In this document: positions 13,002 to 24,259 of the stretch, piece by piece
How the letters are laid out: each line of letters starts with the position of its first letter
How positions within the stretch are numbered: the first letter of the stretch is position 1
NCBI GenBank assembly: GCA_029237695.1
Contig: CM055271.1
Location: 35,026,462-35,090,461, forward strand
Source: Conchocele bisecta
Taxonomy: Eukaryota; Mollusca; Bivalvia; Lucinida; Thyasiridae
Length of the DNA stretch: 64,000 nucleotides
Direction of reading: 5' to 3'
Translations under genes and position numbers: made by a program
Notes under the pieces: generated by a model
The model's database searches: none
What the model saw: the letters and a program-made list of their open reading frames with translations, nothing else
What the model was told of the DNA's origin: nothing

Positions 13002-13533
13002 CATGCGGCGAATTTAACAAAATAATCCGTATGTCTGATTTTATTAAGTTTTCCAAACTCTTGTATGTTGCCACACACGCTTCTTCTGAAGAAATGTTTA
13101 TTTCACACTCCCCTGTAACTCTTCTGTCAGATGAAGAGGAGTCCTTTATAAATGTCTTCAATTTTTCATTTTGTTTGAGGTCTTACTGGTTGCCCTTCGT
13201 AATTCTCTTATGAAACATCTAGAGGAAGGTGATGATATTTACTGGTTGATAATCCATATATATTATAAGTCGCAGGAAAACAATGTCTGGTTATATATAC
13301 AAAACTTGCTTAGGCTTTGATGTGTATATCTATCGCAATTGTACCACTATACTTGATTATTTTGATTGTCTGATTTAAAATCGAGTTGAAAACAAGCCAT
13401 TAGTATGTATACGTATATCTGTTTGTATAGATAGGAATTTAATTTCTTTAGTCTGGCCTAAATTGAACAATTTTGTATCTATCAATTTACTTGTAAATGC
13501 AAATGCACCACATATACTACCCGCAATGCATAT

Positions 13534-15520
13534 TCAATGCAAGCGTTTTGTAGATATTATATATTTATGCACTTGCAAAAATACGGAGGTATTCTGTTCA
13601 AATGTCAATCGTTCTTTGGCTATCGGTGGACACGGAATGTTTGTTAAGTAAAGATGTCTTTGACGTTGGTAGTTTTCGCAATATAGTAGAAAATAATTGA
13701 TTGTTTCTACCGCACCACAAGTACAACTTGCAGAATCAACGATAGATCTACGATGAAGGTCATAATTCAAGGAACTGCATGACAAACGAAACGGGCGTGA
13801 AGTATTTGTTCTTGTCTGGAACCTATATTGCATAAGATGGGTGATTTTGTAACATTTTTATTTATCGTTGCCTTAAAGGACGGTACTGATTGCGCATTTT
13901 GTTCGTGTTCTGACAATGTATTCCATTCACGAATTGTGCTCGTATCTGTTCAGGAATCAGATCGCTAAGATATTGCGGGGATAGCTTATTTAACATTTTG
14001 TAAAATAGTATAAGTTTATGTTTACTTCGTCTGTTCTCTAAGGATTCCCAATTGAGATATTGATATCATTTATCAATATTACAAAGTTTAGTAGCTCCAC
14101 ACACTGTGCGTGCAGCTTCTAATTGTACTGCTTCGATCTGGTGTTTTAATTCGCCTGTGCAATTACTCCATACAACATCACCATACTCCAAAAGAGGTCG
14201 AACGAAAGAAAAATACATGAGTTCAAGAGCTGATGTGTTTAGGGTGAATTTCAGAGATCGTAATATGCCAATTATTTGCTATGCTTTATTTAGATATGAC
14301 GAGATGTGCGGATACCATTTTCCGTTTTCTAATATACTTATTCTGAGATGTTTATATTCATTAACAGTTGTAAGAGGACGATTGTTCATTTTAAGTACTG
14401 GTTGCTGTGGTTCATTATTTGTTCTTGAATAAATCATTGTCTCTGTCTTGGAGGGGTTGAATGTCACTAACCATGTTTTTGACCATTGATTTATAGTTTC
14501 CAGGTCATTATTCAATGCAGTTGCTGCCGATATTGGGTCGTCTACTATTATGTACAAGCTTGTGTCATCTGCAAATAATCTATTGTTGGCGTTAATTTAT
14601 TGGACTATGTCATTTATGTATATCAAAAACAATAAAGGTCCTAAAATAGATACCTGGGGAAGGCCTGCGTTGATAGTAGACCAATTAGACGCGGCACTAC
14701 TATATACTACACGTTGTTTTCTAGAGGACAGATACGACTTAAGCCATTCGAGAAGAGAACGAGAGATTCCGATAGATGAAAGTTTGTGATGAAGGCCTCG
14801 ATATCAGACCCTGTCAAACGCCTTTGATATATCACAAAAAAACAGCACGAACCTCCTTTCCATCATCCATTGCTTTGCAAATATTGTTGTAGATGTAGGT
14901 AAGTTGATTTACAGTTGAATCACCTTTGATAAAACCCGATTGGTATGATGTTAGTTTACTGTTTGAGGCCACAAAATTGTACAAATATTTATGAACACAT
15001 CGTTCCATTAGCTTACCAATGCAGTAGCGTAATTAGTCTATAGTTATGTGGACTTGAAGGATCTGCCTTTTTAAAAAAAATAAACATTCACTTGTTTCCA
15101 TGTAGAAGGGAAGTATGAATTACTTATACGTACAAGGTGGTACTGAAAGTTCACGAGAACCCTCACGAATTAATCTGGGACTGATCAAATCAGGACCACT
15201 GGCCTTTGATGGATTAACTAATGATATAGCATTGATTACAGCCGTAGGAGAGATTGATTGCAATTGTTGTGATATTGGGTAGATTTGGTTGTGTGGGAGG
15301 TGGCAGTGGAGTAGAACTGTTATCAACGGTGGACTGTTTTGAGAAGAAGGAATTAAGTAATTCAGTTTTTTCTTTGTCTGTTGATGCTTCTATTCCGTCA
15401 CTGAGCAATATAGGAATTGTTGTAGATGTTTGTTTAGCCCTCAATTGGTTTGCAAGTTTAAACCATGTTTTTACTAAAGTTTCAGTATCATTAACCTTCT
15501 CTATTAGTTTATTTTAATAA
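13534..15520 (-). pseudogene. Non-LTR retrotransposon reverse transcriptase remnant
   Basis: A dead retroelement reads right to left. Near 15,440 the frame has AELLNSFF-type residues (TELLNSFFSKQ), as in the linker before the reverse transcriptase. Near 14,650 it reads LGPLLFLIYIND, the family's palm-region signature, and FADD (14,564-14,575) is the catalytic box. It is followed by DLETINQWSKTWLVTFNPSK and YKHL, and the 13,534-13,833 frame ends in a Cys-rich tail (CTCG...LLYC). These mark a Jockey/CR1-like lineage. Endonuclease and ORF1 are absent, so it is 5'-truncated. Frameshifts and stops separate the pieces, including a stop just after the YIND box. Confidence 0.85.
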
Positions 15521-17741
15521 TCTGATAATGATATATTACAAGCCTATATAGTGATGTTTGGGGCATGCTCGATTAAATGATAATTTGTATTTTTCATTTG
15601 AACAGTCAGTTCACTCGCTGGGAATTCCCATACAACGTTATTGCATAGGTATGCATAAAACTGTTTACTGTGGTTGCCGCATATGAATGTTTAACTAGAA
15701 AAGAAAAGTTACACACTATCAGTTAAACACGGTGTATGAGCCGGGAGCCAGTATTGACATAAGCTAAATTTATCGTTGGTTACTTGTCTGTTATCAGCAG
15801 GTAATTCCCCTATTTTCCTAAAGTGGAGGTGGAATATGTTAATGCTGTTTTACGAAATTACGGTTTATAAAAAATGGTGGTGGGTTGGTCTAGAGGGTAA
15901 GTGTGTGAGTATTTTCAAATCTGTCACCAAATAATACTATTGTTTTCATTTTGTTACACACATCATTTTAGTACTTATTTATTTTATTTTCATACGTGTA
16001 TATAAGTGTCATATAATCATTTACCGAGTGTTTACATGTATTTAGGCAACTGGGAAAGTAAAACAAAAGCAATGTGGCTTCTATAATTGGCGATGTTATT
16101 TCAGCTTTCCACGTGAACATGAGGAATGGTATACGATTTAGTTTTGCATGCGCATGTAAATACGTTGTATTTAGCAAGCACTTGGTGTTTGTTGGAACCC
16201 AATAAATGAAAAGAACACAGCATGTTTAATAGATGCTAAATGAAGTAAAACGTAATTGTATAAATGCCACTTTATTGCTTATGTAACGATATGAGACGCT
16301 GTAGTTCGACAATCCTAAATGTTTAACATTCATGGTTTAATCTGAGCATCGAAAACTGACATTTGAAGTTTATTTTGAAACGTCTGTAGAGCGGCTACAA
16401 TTGTCATATGTTGTCACGAAAACATGCACGTGTAACCACTTCAACGACAAGCTGCTATCCATATTCCATCATATATGTAATACACGTACGCGACTAAATA
16501 AATTATAAGATCATATCGTTGGGACCACATACCTAGTCAAATGGACATATTGGACCTAAACTTAAACGTTGGACTGTACCTGCAGTGAATAGAGGAGGCT
16601 CCCGTGAAGGTCTTCAACACTCATTCCTAGACTGACATAATATGATAATAACACCGACATATCATCCAAACATAGTGACACATACAACAATGTGATCTCA
16701 AATTGTGAAAATATACAAAATTCCATATTTATTCAAAGTATGAAAGTTCATTAATACAAATTAATAAAATAAAACGCACGAAAACAATGCGTTACGAGTA
16801 TGTATGTAGATACTGACGTCGAAGTCAACACGTTATCCATGCTGAAAGTCACATGTGTCAGATGAAGTTAATATTGCGTGTGCCCACCACCAAGCGCAGC
16901 ACGTGCTGTACATCGTCTTCACATCAAATTAACCAGACACTTGATCCTTATCCGAGGGTTGTTGTTCCATTCTTTTCTGATAGCCTGCTGACATGTGCCA
17001 TTATCTGCAGACATAACCGTTTGTTAGTTGCTTCTGTAAATATATTGTTTTAATACATTTGTTTAGACTTATGATTAGATTAAATATTGAAATGTTTGAG
17101 GTTATATTGCAGTATGTGGAAATTTATTTTGGCGTTTTGCATACCTACCTTATGATACATGAACTGAAGTAAACGACATTCTGTGAAGTAGAGATACAAC
17201 ACGTTAACCTTATTAGAATGTAACAATGGAACATACCCTGTAGACCGGCGATACGTATGCAACTGCAGTGCTTACATGAACAGAGCGACGATGCTTATCT
17301 CGAGGGCAAACGTCTCTATAGTTAGTAAAGCATGTACACAATACTGTTAAAACACGTATATGATGACGTTCATGACAGGGCCAGGCAGAGAAAATACATT
17401 TGTTGTCCTGAGAAATGGAATTCCCATCGCAAAGTAGTTGTGAAATATGTGTGAAAATATGGGCACCAATACTACTATTACTGAGAAACGTGCTCAGTTG
17501 GCACAACTGGGGATAATACAACACCAGAATATGGATGATCAATCATGTACCAACGCTTTTGTCACAGTCACTGTCCTGAGAGTGCAGAACTGGCTGTCTG
17601 ATTACGGTTGACCATTTTCACGAAGTGTAGTTCGCTATTACCGTGGCTGTTGGTACACTACTCATTCAAATATTAAATACGTATACTGCAGCCAATGCTA
17701 TATACGTAATATGTTTTCACATACCTTCACTTCAAGCTACC
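15521..17741. other. Non-coding stretch
   Basis: I see no gene, RNA or clear repeat structure. Frames are short and overlap on both strands. The segment at about 16,860-17,010 is somewhat richer in GC and may be a remnant of an unidentified transposon, but nothing in its translation was recognised. Confidence 0.6.
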
Positions 17742-18027
17742 TGCCACTGAATGAGATGAAACTGTTAGTAATTCTGAGAAATGCACAAATTAAAAGTCCT
17801 TAACTAATCCACCGGTTTTAAAAAAAGATACGTGCCACTTGTCCACATATAGTAATACATTAATAATTCAATCCCGTTGGACTTACGCGCGTCAATGTTC
17901 TATGCTAATGAGGAAGTGACTTCTCAACCTAATACAATAGGTTGCGTGAATATATATTGTTGTTGAACAATTACAACATATTATTAATCCACAGGTAAAA
18001 CGTGAATGTAGCGGATGTATAATGTTT
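17742..18027. repeat. Duplicated 287-bp unit, copy 1
   Basis: Runs from CTGCCACTGAATGAGATGAA to GCGGATGTATAATGTTT. It is nearly identical (a handful of substitutions and one indel) to 18,685-18,971 in the same orientation. No target duplication flanks this copy, so it may be the source or an older insertion. It contains no coding frame. Confidence 0.8.
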
Positions 18028-18263
18028 CTTGTAACGTTTATTAGACACCAATAATAAACATTAACTCTACACATCTTATGCAACCGAGAGCATATACATA
18101 AGTACCTCCGTTATTGGAAAACGGACGGCAATTATAGGGATGCATGTTATATCTAAAGCAAAGAGCCTCAAAATTATATGTTTCTATGATGCAAACTGCA
18201 ATATGGTGTCCTGGAGTCTAGTCTTAATGTAGCGATATCATACACACATACTTATATGTTATC

Positions 18264-19590
18264 CATTAAATGGCGGCCATCTTGAATTTGTAAATACTTC
18301 TTATGAATTTACATGGTACTTGTGATATATATAGTATGAAAGACAAAAAGATAACACAATCCGGTACACTATGGTACGTTTGTATGTGATCTAAGTCACA
18401 TTGGTAAGTTAATGTGATTGTCATATAACATGTAATGCCGGCCATCTTGGTTTCTATGTTTGCAATTCTATGATACGAAGCTAGATGGCTATGCCTCTTC
18501 CCATGATTGTTTTAATTCAGACATCCACGTTGGCTACAAGTATTTACAACAGCCAATCACTTATGTTTCACGTGACAAATGCGAATAAAATCATAATTTT
18601 GTCATATTTTTGACACATTTGTTATGGCGACAATCTTGAATTTTAGGACGGAATTCACTAGTATAAAACGATAACGTTGACCCTGCCGCTGAATGAGATG
18701 AACCTGTTAGTAATTCTGAGAAATGTACAAATTAAAAGTCCTTAACTAATCAACCGGTTTTAAAAAAGATACGTTCCACTTGTCCACATATAGTAATACA
18801 TTAATAATTCAATCCCGTTGGACTTACGCGCGTCAATGTTCTATGCTAATGAGGAAGTGACTTCTCAACCTAATACAATAGGTTGCGTGAATGTATATTG
18901 TTGTTGAACTATTACAACATATTATCAATCCACAGGTAAAACGTGAATGTAGCGGATGTATAATGTTTTATCGTTGACCCTAACACGTTGTTTAAACCTT
19001 AAAACATATCAAATGGAAGGTAATACGATTTTGATAAAATATTCCATATGATATTCCATTTGATAAAATATTCCATATTCCTGATGTTGAGCAAAATGTT
19101 GAGAGGGTTATATATATCCACATCCACATTAAGCGAAGGTGCATCCTGTATAAAAGGCCTATCAATATGTGCACATTCTACTCATAGTACAAACTAATAA
19201 TACCATATTTTGTGGCTTCTTTGTTTCATTAGTTTTAATAATTCAGATGTGGGCTCGTGCACATTTTCTGCGAATGCCTCCAAATCCAAGATGGCGTCCA
19301 ACATGGTGTCCAACAATTTGAAATGCATTACAGTCACTTTATGATCTGTAAGCGCTCATTTCTTTGTTAATTTGTATTGACAAGTAAAATAAATACAATA
19401 TGAAATATAGTTTAAAATAGAAATGCAAATAATATGACCACCAAGATGGCCGCCGTGTGTGTGAAAACCGGAAATAAATGTTATAGCTTCATTATATTCT
19501 CAGAGCGGCTCTGTTTTTTATCAGTATGTGCTATGTGACTAATTTAGGATATTTCAACTTGTATTGCAGTATTCAAAATGGCCGCTCAAT
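18264..19590. repeat. Cluster of GGCGGCCATCTTG-type motifs
   Basis: Copies at about 18,268 (ATGGCGGCCATCTTGAA), 18,436 (GCCGGCCATCTTGG), 18,624 (variant), 19,287 (AAGATGGCGTCCAACATGG), 19,442 (AAGATGGCCGCCGTG) and 19,576 (AAAATGGCCGCTC). Spacing is roughly 130-650 bp and both orientations occur. No coding content. Confidence 0.55.
18685..18971. mobile_element. Duplicated 287-bp unit, copy 2, with 10-bp flanking repeat
   Basis: This copy of the unit at 17,742-18,027 is bounded by the same ten bases, CGTTGACCCT, at 18,675-18,684 and 18,972-18,981. Such flanks are expected from insertion with target duplication. The unit has no obvious terminal inverted repeat, poly-A tail or frame, so the mobile class is unknown. 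Confidence 0.65.
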
Positions 19591-20346
19591 ATTAATGGTT
19601 TATCTCGGTTTTGCTATAAATATTACAATTAATTAATTCCGTACCACCGAATTTGCAATATGTTGTTACAGGAGAATATGATTAACATGATACGCAAATG
19701 TGATAATATATGTATTTACATTAGCCACATTAATGACCACAAGTATGTATAACTATTTGATTTAAATACTCACTGTCATATTATACAGCTATGAAATCAC
19801 GTGTGTGCTTTTGCGGACTCTAGAACGTTGAGCGTGAATCATAATTTGGAATATGTGTTCTGTATCAATAATGCAATTATGTCGTATTCAGAAATTTTGA
19901 CATGAATGTATATCCATAGTATACGGAAATACATTCATGTCACAATTTGTATATATACAATTACGAGATACATACATTTATACTGTTGTAATACACATAA
20001 TCCAATTGAAATAGTTCATTTATTTCTGTAGCATACATTATACTATCCGATGAACAACAGTATTGTAGCATTTTAACATTCTACATCTTCCAATTTTATC
20101 CAAACTGCGGTCATATTGTATTGCCATAGCCAGCTATGCTCGCATGGTAGTCGAGCAGTACAAACTTGTAATGACATACACATATTAAATCATGGTCTCC
20201 AAATTTTAGAAGTGGAGTCAATAATGGTAAATTTCTGAATACGATTGCATGGCATGTATGTCATACAAATGATTCATTATATCTGTAGGACATCATAACA
20301 CTCACAAGCTTCCCAACTGCAACATAAATCGTTCTTATGAGACATC
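18982..20346. other. Non-coding AT-rich stretch
   Basis: Apart from recurrent CCAT motifs near 19,287, 19,442 and 19,576, no feature is recognised up to the left terminus of Polinton P-A. Confidence 0.6.
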
Positions 20347-20440
20347 AGTAGTATGTGAGAGTCAAAATGATACCACCTCCCTCTAGAAGCCACCGGCTAC
20401 GCGCGGTGACTCCCATCAGGAGGTGGTATCATATACTACT
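20347..20440. repeat. Terminal hairpin, left end of P-A
   Basis: Starts AGTAGTATGTGAGAGTCAAA and returns as its complement at 20,421-20,440. Compared with the two other copies, the second arm lacks about 12 bases (the ATTTTGACTCTC part). The inner stem (GCCACCGG / CGGTGAC) and the GGCTACGCG loop are kept. Confidence 0.8.
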
Positions 20441-20546
20441 TGGATTTTCCCCCACTGTTCGCACGGTATGGATGAGAAGAGTGGAAAATGTTTTTCATCA
20501 AACGACGAGACCATATACTTCTGGCATGAGAAGTTACCAACGAGAT

Positions 20547-20590
20547 TACACCCTATTAGAGATAAGAATCCATTGGTTATACTCAGTATA
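20547..20590 (+). promoter_or_regulatory. Subterminal unit of P-A left end
   Basis: Reads ACACCCTATTAGAGATAAG, then GGTTATACTCAGTATA: the inverse complement of the unit found beside the polymerase start at 12.63 and 40.83 kb. Here no polymerase follows, so the unit belongs to the terminal inverted repeat rather than to one gene. Confidence 0.65.
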
Positions 20591-20698
20591 TGTAATCACA
20601 CAATGGTTCTAGTTAATTGTGCGTGGTTGAAGACAGGTAGTCACGAGAGATGTCATCGTACCGGTATTTACGAGTATTGCTAGCATCACCGAGCATGG

Positions 20699-20896
20699 AT
20701 GAGAATAGGGTCCGTTTCGCCTCGCCCATGTAGGCATTGTGGGGTAGGGATCAGATCCGAGTCACTGCTATGTCCACCATGCGGTGGCACTCGCGCTACT
20801 CATCGACTGATTAGCAAGGAATTACGTTCTCGCAAGTATTATCGTTTAGTAATAATTCAAATCAGAAAGTCAGCTAGAAAGATAGAACCGATCTGA
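20699..20896 (+). CDS. Small zinc-ribbon-like basic protein, hypothetical
   Basis: A 65-codon frame lies just inside the left terminus of P-A. It has two CxxC knuckles 11 residues apart (CRHC...CPPC), the spacing of a small zinc ribbon, followed by a basic tail rich in Arg and Lys. This would suit a DNA-binding or transcription accessory protein. I recognise no family and found no second copy in P-B, where the matching end is lost. A chance frame remains possible: the region from 20,600 to 21,340 is otherwise without a gene. Confidence 0.35.
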   Translation: MRIGSVSPRPCRHCGVGIRSESLLCPPCGGTRATHRLISKELRSRKYYRLVIIQIRKSARKIEPI

Positions 20897-21343
20897 TGTG
20901 TCGTTTTTGATAAGTGCCGTAAGACTATTTTGCAGTAGCTATTTATCAGGCATTGTCACTACACCACCGCTCGTTATATCGGCATTCGGTTGATGTATTG
21001 CACAGTTTAACGGCGGTCGGATAGGAACGTTCCTAAGTACACACACAACCACAAAGACAGTTATGAAATATAAACCTGGAGATAAACATTACCTGTTCAC
21101 AAACCGCCGGTGTATTTGTTTTGTGTATTGGTTTAACCATATGCACCAAAGTATCTAGGCGACCTATATATGAGAGAGGTGACTGCGGCACACGGTAACA
21201 CGATTACTTCCCGGTACGGATAGTTTGCGGTTATCGATAAGTATAGTGGCCGGTGGGTGACATAATCACGGTGGTGTAACGGGGCCCGAAACAATTTTAT
21301 GTTCCGTACGGTGGGGCTCGTCGTCGCTCTCGTGGCGGGCGGA

Positions 21344-22639
21344 CTATTCGAGCTTTGGTTTTAGGACCAGCTCTCGGGAGGCGAATAGTAGAAGACCGGC
21401 GATCGACACGATTAAAGACCAAGCATTCTTGGCGAGCCATCCGGTCGTTTTTGATAATCTGGATAGCAAGAAGGAGACGATGCCCCCGATCAACCCAGGC
21501 ATGGCGGCAGCCGCCTTTCCGGCTAATTGAGCCAGGAGACTGGCGAGGGCTTTTAGTTGTTTGCTTACCCACTCCTTGGCTCCGCCGGATGGCGCGGGTG
21601 CTGGCGCGGGTGCAGCCGCCGCACCGCCACCACCAGTGATAGCTAGAACTATGGTCGAATAGTCATGCCGAGAGCTGTGAAGATGCTTAATATTCGGACA
21701 CCCTGCTCTCTGAACAGAGTAAGAAGATGCTCACCGAGTGTCGTCTCCTCGTGCAGAACCCTCGAGATTGTTTCGCGGATCCGACTTATTTGGGTGCGGA
21801 GTGCCTCACGGTTAATCGAGGCAGCCTCCAAGCGAGCTGCTCTTTCATCCCGCAACGACCGCAGGCGTTCGGTGATCCGCAGCTTATCTTCGTCATACCT
21901 CTTCTAGCGTGATACCTCTTCTAGCGTGATACGTTGATCTAGCGCCGTGAGTTTGGAGAAGTTAAGGACCAGTTCGCCCCGGACCGTTTGCAGAGCCTTA
22001 TCGAGGCCCCGGAGTTCGCGAAGAGGTAACGGTTGGTCTGGTCATCCATCGTGCTGAGTATTTCGCTTTCGTTGATCTCCATTGTGCGAATAGCGTCGGT
22101 GGCTACAGGAGGGATATCGCTGAGCTCGACCGTTTCTATCGTGGCGGCCGTCTTCGCCATCGTTTCGTCGGTAGACTGTAGGGCCTCTACAGCGCGGGCC
22201 GGCATAATTGTTTTACCCCTCTTCCAATCAACGAATCCTAGTTCGCTCCTTATGAGTTCACCACCGCCCCGGTTTCCGGCAATGGTGTTCAGCGCTAGGG
22301 GTTTTCCGGTCCTCATGTTGATGATTCGGACAGTTGATGCTTTTAGTCGCAACCTACCGCGCTGATCCAATTCGAACTTGGAGTAGTCGCGGGCGACAGA
22401 CGGTACCCCACATTTGTCTACCAAACTGTTGTAGTAGTCGTCTACAGCTGACTCGAGTAATATCCGACTTAGACCAGCGGTGCTAGTAGCACCACATATT
22501 TCCTCGCCGGCTGGTGTCTATATCAAGGCCGTTTCGTCGATGTTCGCGAGGTAATCATCGAAGTCATCATCATCATCATCATCATCACGGAAATCGTCTC
22601 GGTCGCCCGTAGTGAGATCGAATTCGTCTATGCCAACAT
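21344..22639 (-). pseudogene. Coiled-coil/membrane structural protein of P-A
   Basis: A paralogue of the gene at 33,737-35,083, also next to the capsid-like gene in divergent orientation. After an acidic, Asp-rich start (encoded by a CAT/ATG repeat at 22,565-22,590) comes a conserved N domain, then a long helical coiled coil (RGLDKALQTVRGELV to RISRIRETISRVLHEE). Then follow a hydrophobic stretch, an Ala/Pro linker (APAPAPAPSGG) and a C-terminal amphipathic and transmembrane part ending ELVLKPKLE at 21,344. The C-terminal membrane segment is complete here but deleted in the P-B copy. It is broken by a frameshift just after the ATG (22,639), a stop near 22,520, a frameshift near 22,020 and an insertion with stops near 21,910. 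I believe the family is a recurrent Polinton protein of unknown role; a virion membrane or fibre role is speculative. Confidence 0.75.
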
Positions 22640-22701
22640 CGTTTCGATGTATTGAACAAAAAACCATACGGGTTTAATATTTATTTACTTTCACTGAAAA
22701 T
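22640..22701. promoter_or_regulatory. Divergent promoter between coiled-coil and capsid-like genes (P-A)
   Basis: Only about 60 bp separate the two start codons. It contains AAACCATACGGGTTTAATA (22,664-22,682), which also occurs in the equivalent gap of P-B at 33,697-33,715 in inverse orientation. Conservation in a spacer between two otherwise diverged copies suggests a shared bidirectional promoter. Confidence 0.55.
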
Positions 22702-23728
22702 ATGTCTTCGAGTCAATACGGTCGCAAACTCAATCCATACCGCAGATGTGGGAGCCCTGTTGGGCGTGAGACAGTGCGTCGTTATTACGAACAACCCATC
22801 GACAATCGACCAGAACCAGCAGCTGTTGGCCTGCTTCCCCAACCTCGGAGCTAGCGACTTAGTTGTGCCGGGGACTGTTCGCCTCGTTTTCACTATTTCG
22901 CTGACGTCGACAGACGCGGACCGAACCGTCGTTCAGAACCTGGGTCGCACCATCGTGAAGAAGACCATGATAAAGGTTTCTGGTAATGAGGTGATGTCGA
23001 TCGACGACAGCGAAGTCTACCATTGCATTGGAAGACGGCGCAAGAGCGGGATCTATCAGGGTATTGACACCAGCCGAAACCGGAACGTAACCAGACTTAG
23101 AATCGATGCTGGTGACAAGACAGATAACGTCGCGAGCGACACGCGATCGTGGTCGCTTACGGCAACCGCTTCTACATCCCGCTCGACTTCGAGTTGCTGG
23201 AGAGCCACATGCCATACTAACAGAGCGCTTTGGCGGACCGCCTCGAAAACGAACCAACGTTCAACGACTACGGCCGAGTTATCATAGCCACCGACATGGC
23301 ATCGACGTATACGATCGACAATGTTTCGCTGGAGTACGACATGGTCACGATGCCCGAACTCGTTCGATCGATCAGAACCCAGTACGCCGGGCGCGTTGCC
23401 ATTCTTTACGACGGAGTTCTTCGCCATCGCAAGACGAAGAAAGACGAAAGTGACACATTGTGGAATATTAACGTCAACGTCCCCGCACGCTCGATGAAAG
23501 GCATACTGGTGCTGTTCGAGGAGGCTCGGTTCGAGCTCGGGGTTAGAAAAAGCGACAAATTCTATAACCCAAAAGTCACAAAGGTCGAGTTGACGATTGA
23601 GGGAGTCCCCAATCAGCTCTACAGCGAGGGCCTTCGCGCGCACCAGCAGTGGGACGAAGCCAGAAAGCAGTTTGCTGCCGGATCTGAGCGCTCCCCGTAG
23701 GTTGCTGCGGTTGCCAAAGACCTGCAGC
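22702..23728 (+). pseudogene. Putative major capsid protein of P-A, cut by P-B insertion
   Basis: Homologous over its full length to the gene at 32,418-33,683. ATG is at 22,702 (MSSSQYGRKLNPY). Landmarks are FPNLGASDLVVPGTVRL, RTVVQNLGR, KVSGNEVMSIDDSEVYHC, ATDMASTYTIDNVSLEYDMV and FYNPKVTKVELTIEGVPNQ. The repeated strand-like blocks, the NP-V-TI-G-PN-LY pattern and the ATPase gene directly downstream in P-B fit a double jelly-roll capsid protein; no structure-based check was possible. Frameshifts occur near 22,790, 23,030, 23,130 and 23,220 and a stop at 23,698. Homology stops exactly at 23,728, where the P-B terminus begins, so about the last 70 codons are gone. Confidence 0.65.
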
Positions 23729-23764
23729 AGTAGTATATAGGGAGTTAAAATGATACAACCAACC
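23729..23764. repeat. Left terminus of P-B
   Basis: AGTAGTATATAGGGAGTTAA followed by AATGATACAACCAACC matches the other termini (AGTAGTATGTGAGAGTCAAA, ATGATACCACCTCC) with a 2-base insertion and a few substitutions. Unlike those, it does not fold back into a 100-nt hairpin. The next 180 bp contain an unrecognised 68-codon frame (23,750-23,956). Confidence 0.7.
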
Positions 23765-23939
23765 TACATAGTGGCCCTACACTCCATTTACGATAACACA
23801 CCCCTCGAATTTGTGTATGAACTGAATAAACAAAAGGTGCGGACCACCTATACAATACAGAGCCAAGTTAGACAACTGTGTTCTTCTAAAACGGGTCGTC
23901 CTTGTCAGAGTTGTCTCCTATACCATACAGTCGTTTGGT

Positions 23940-24245
23940 CAGAGCCAATTAATTAATTAATAATTAAAAAAAAAGTATATTTGCTAACATATAGGAAGCA
24001 TGAAAATGTTAATTAATTATTTAAAACTGAACACCCCTATTATTATATAGGTGTATAATAATTAATTAATTAATTATTTAAAACTGAACACCCCCTATTA
24101 TTATATAGAAAACATAATAATTAATTAATTAATTAATAATTAAAAAAAAAGTATATTTGCTTACATATAGGAAGAATGAAAATATTAATTAAATAATGAA
24201 TTAATTAATTAATAATTTAAAAAAAAGTATATTTGCTAACATATA
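23940..24245. repeat. AT-rich tandem repeats upstream of P-B polymerase
   Basis: Three copies of TTAATTAATAATT(T)AAAAAAAAGTATATTTGCTAACATATAGGAAG (parts of up to 20 bases are shared exactly) alternate with two copies of TTATTTAAAACTGAACACCCC. The last copy ends 15-20 bp before the polymerase ATG at 24,260. It is a likely promoter or replication region. Confidence 0.65.
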
Positions 24246-24259
24246 GGAAGTATAAAAAT

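Noticed and set aside
16853..17053. Possible decayed transposon fragment
   Set aside because: Slight GC rise and a vague resemblance to common invertebrate repeats, but no terminal repeats or protein motif to support it.
13002..20346. One Polinton spanning the two facing hairpins at 13,001 and 20,347
   Set aside because: The hairpins point outward from P-1 and P-A, so the interval lies between elements. It contains only a retroelement and host-type repeats.
20690..20790. tRNA-like sequence
   Set aside because: A few short stems can be drawn, but no A-box/B-box pair or cloverleaf could be supported.
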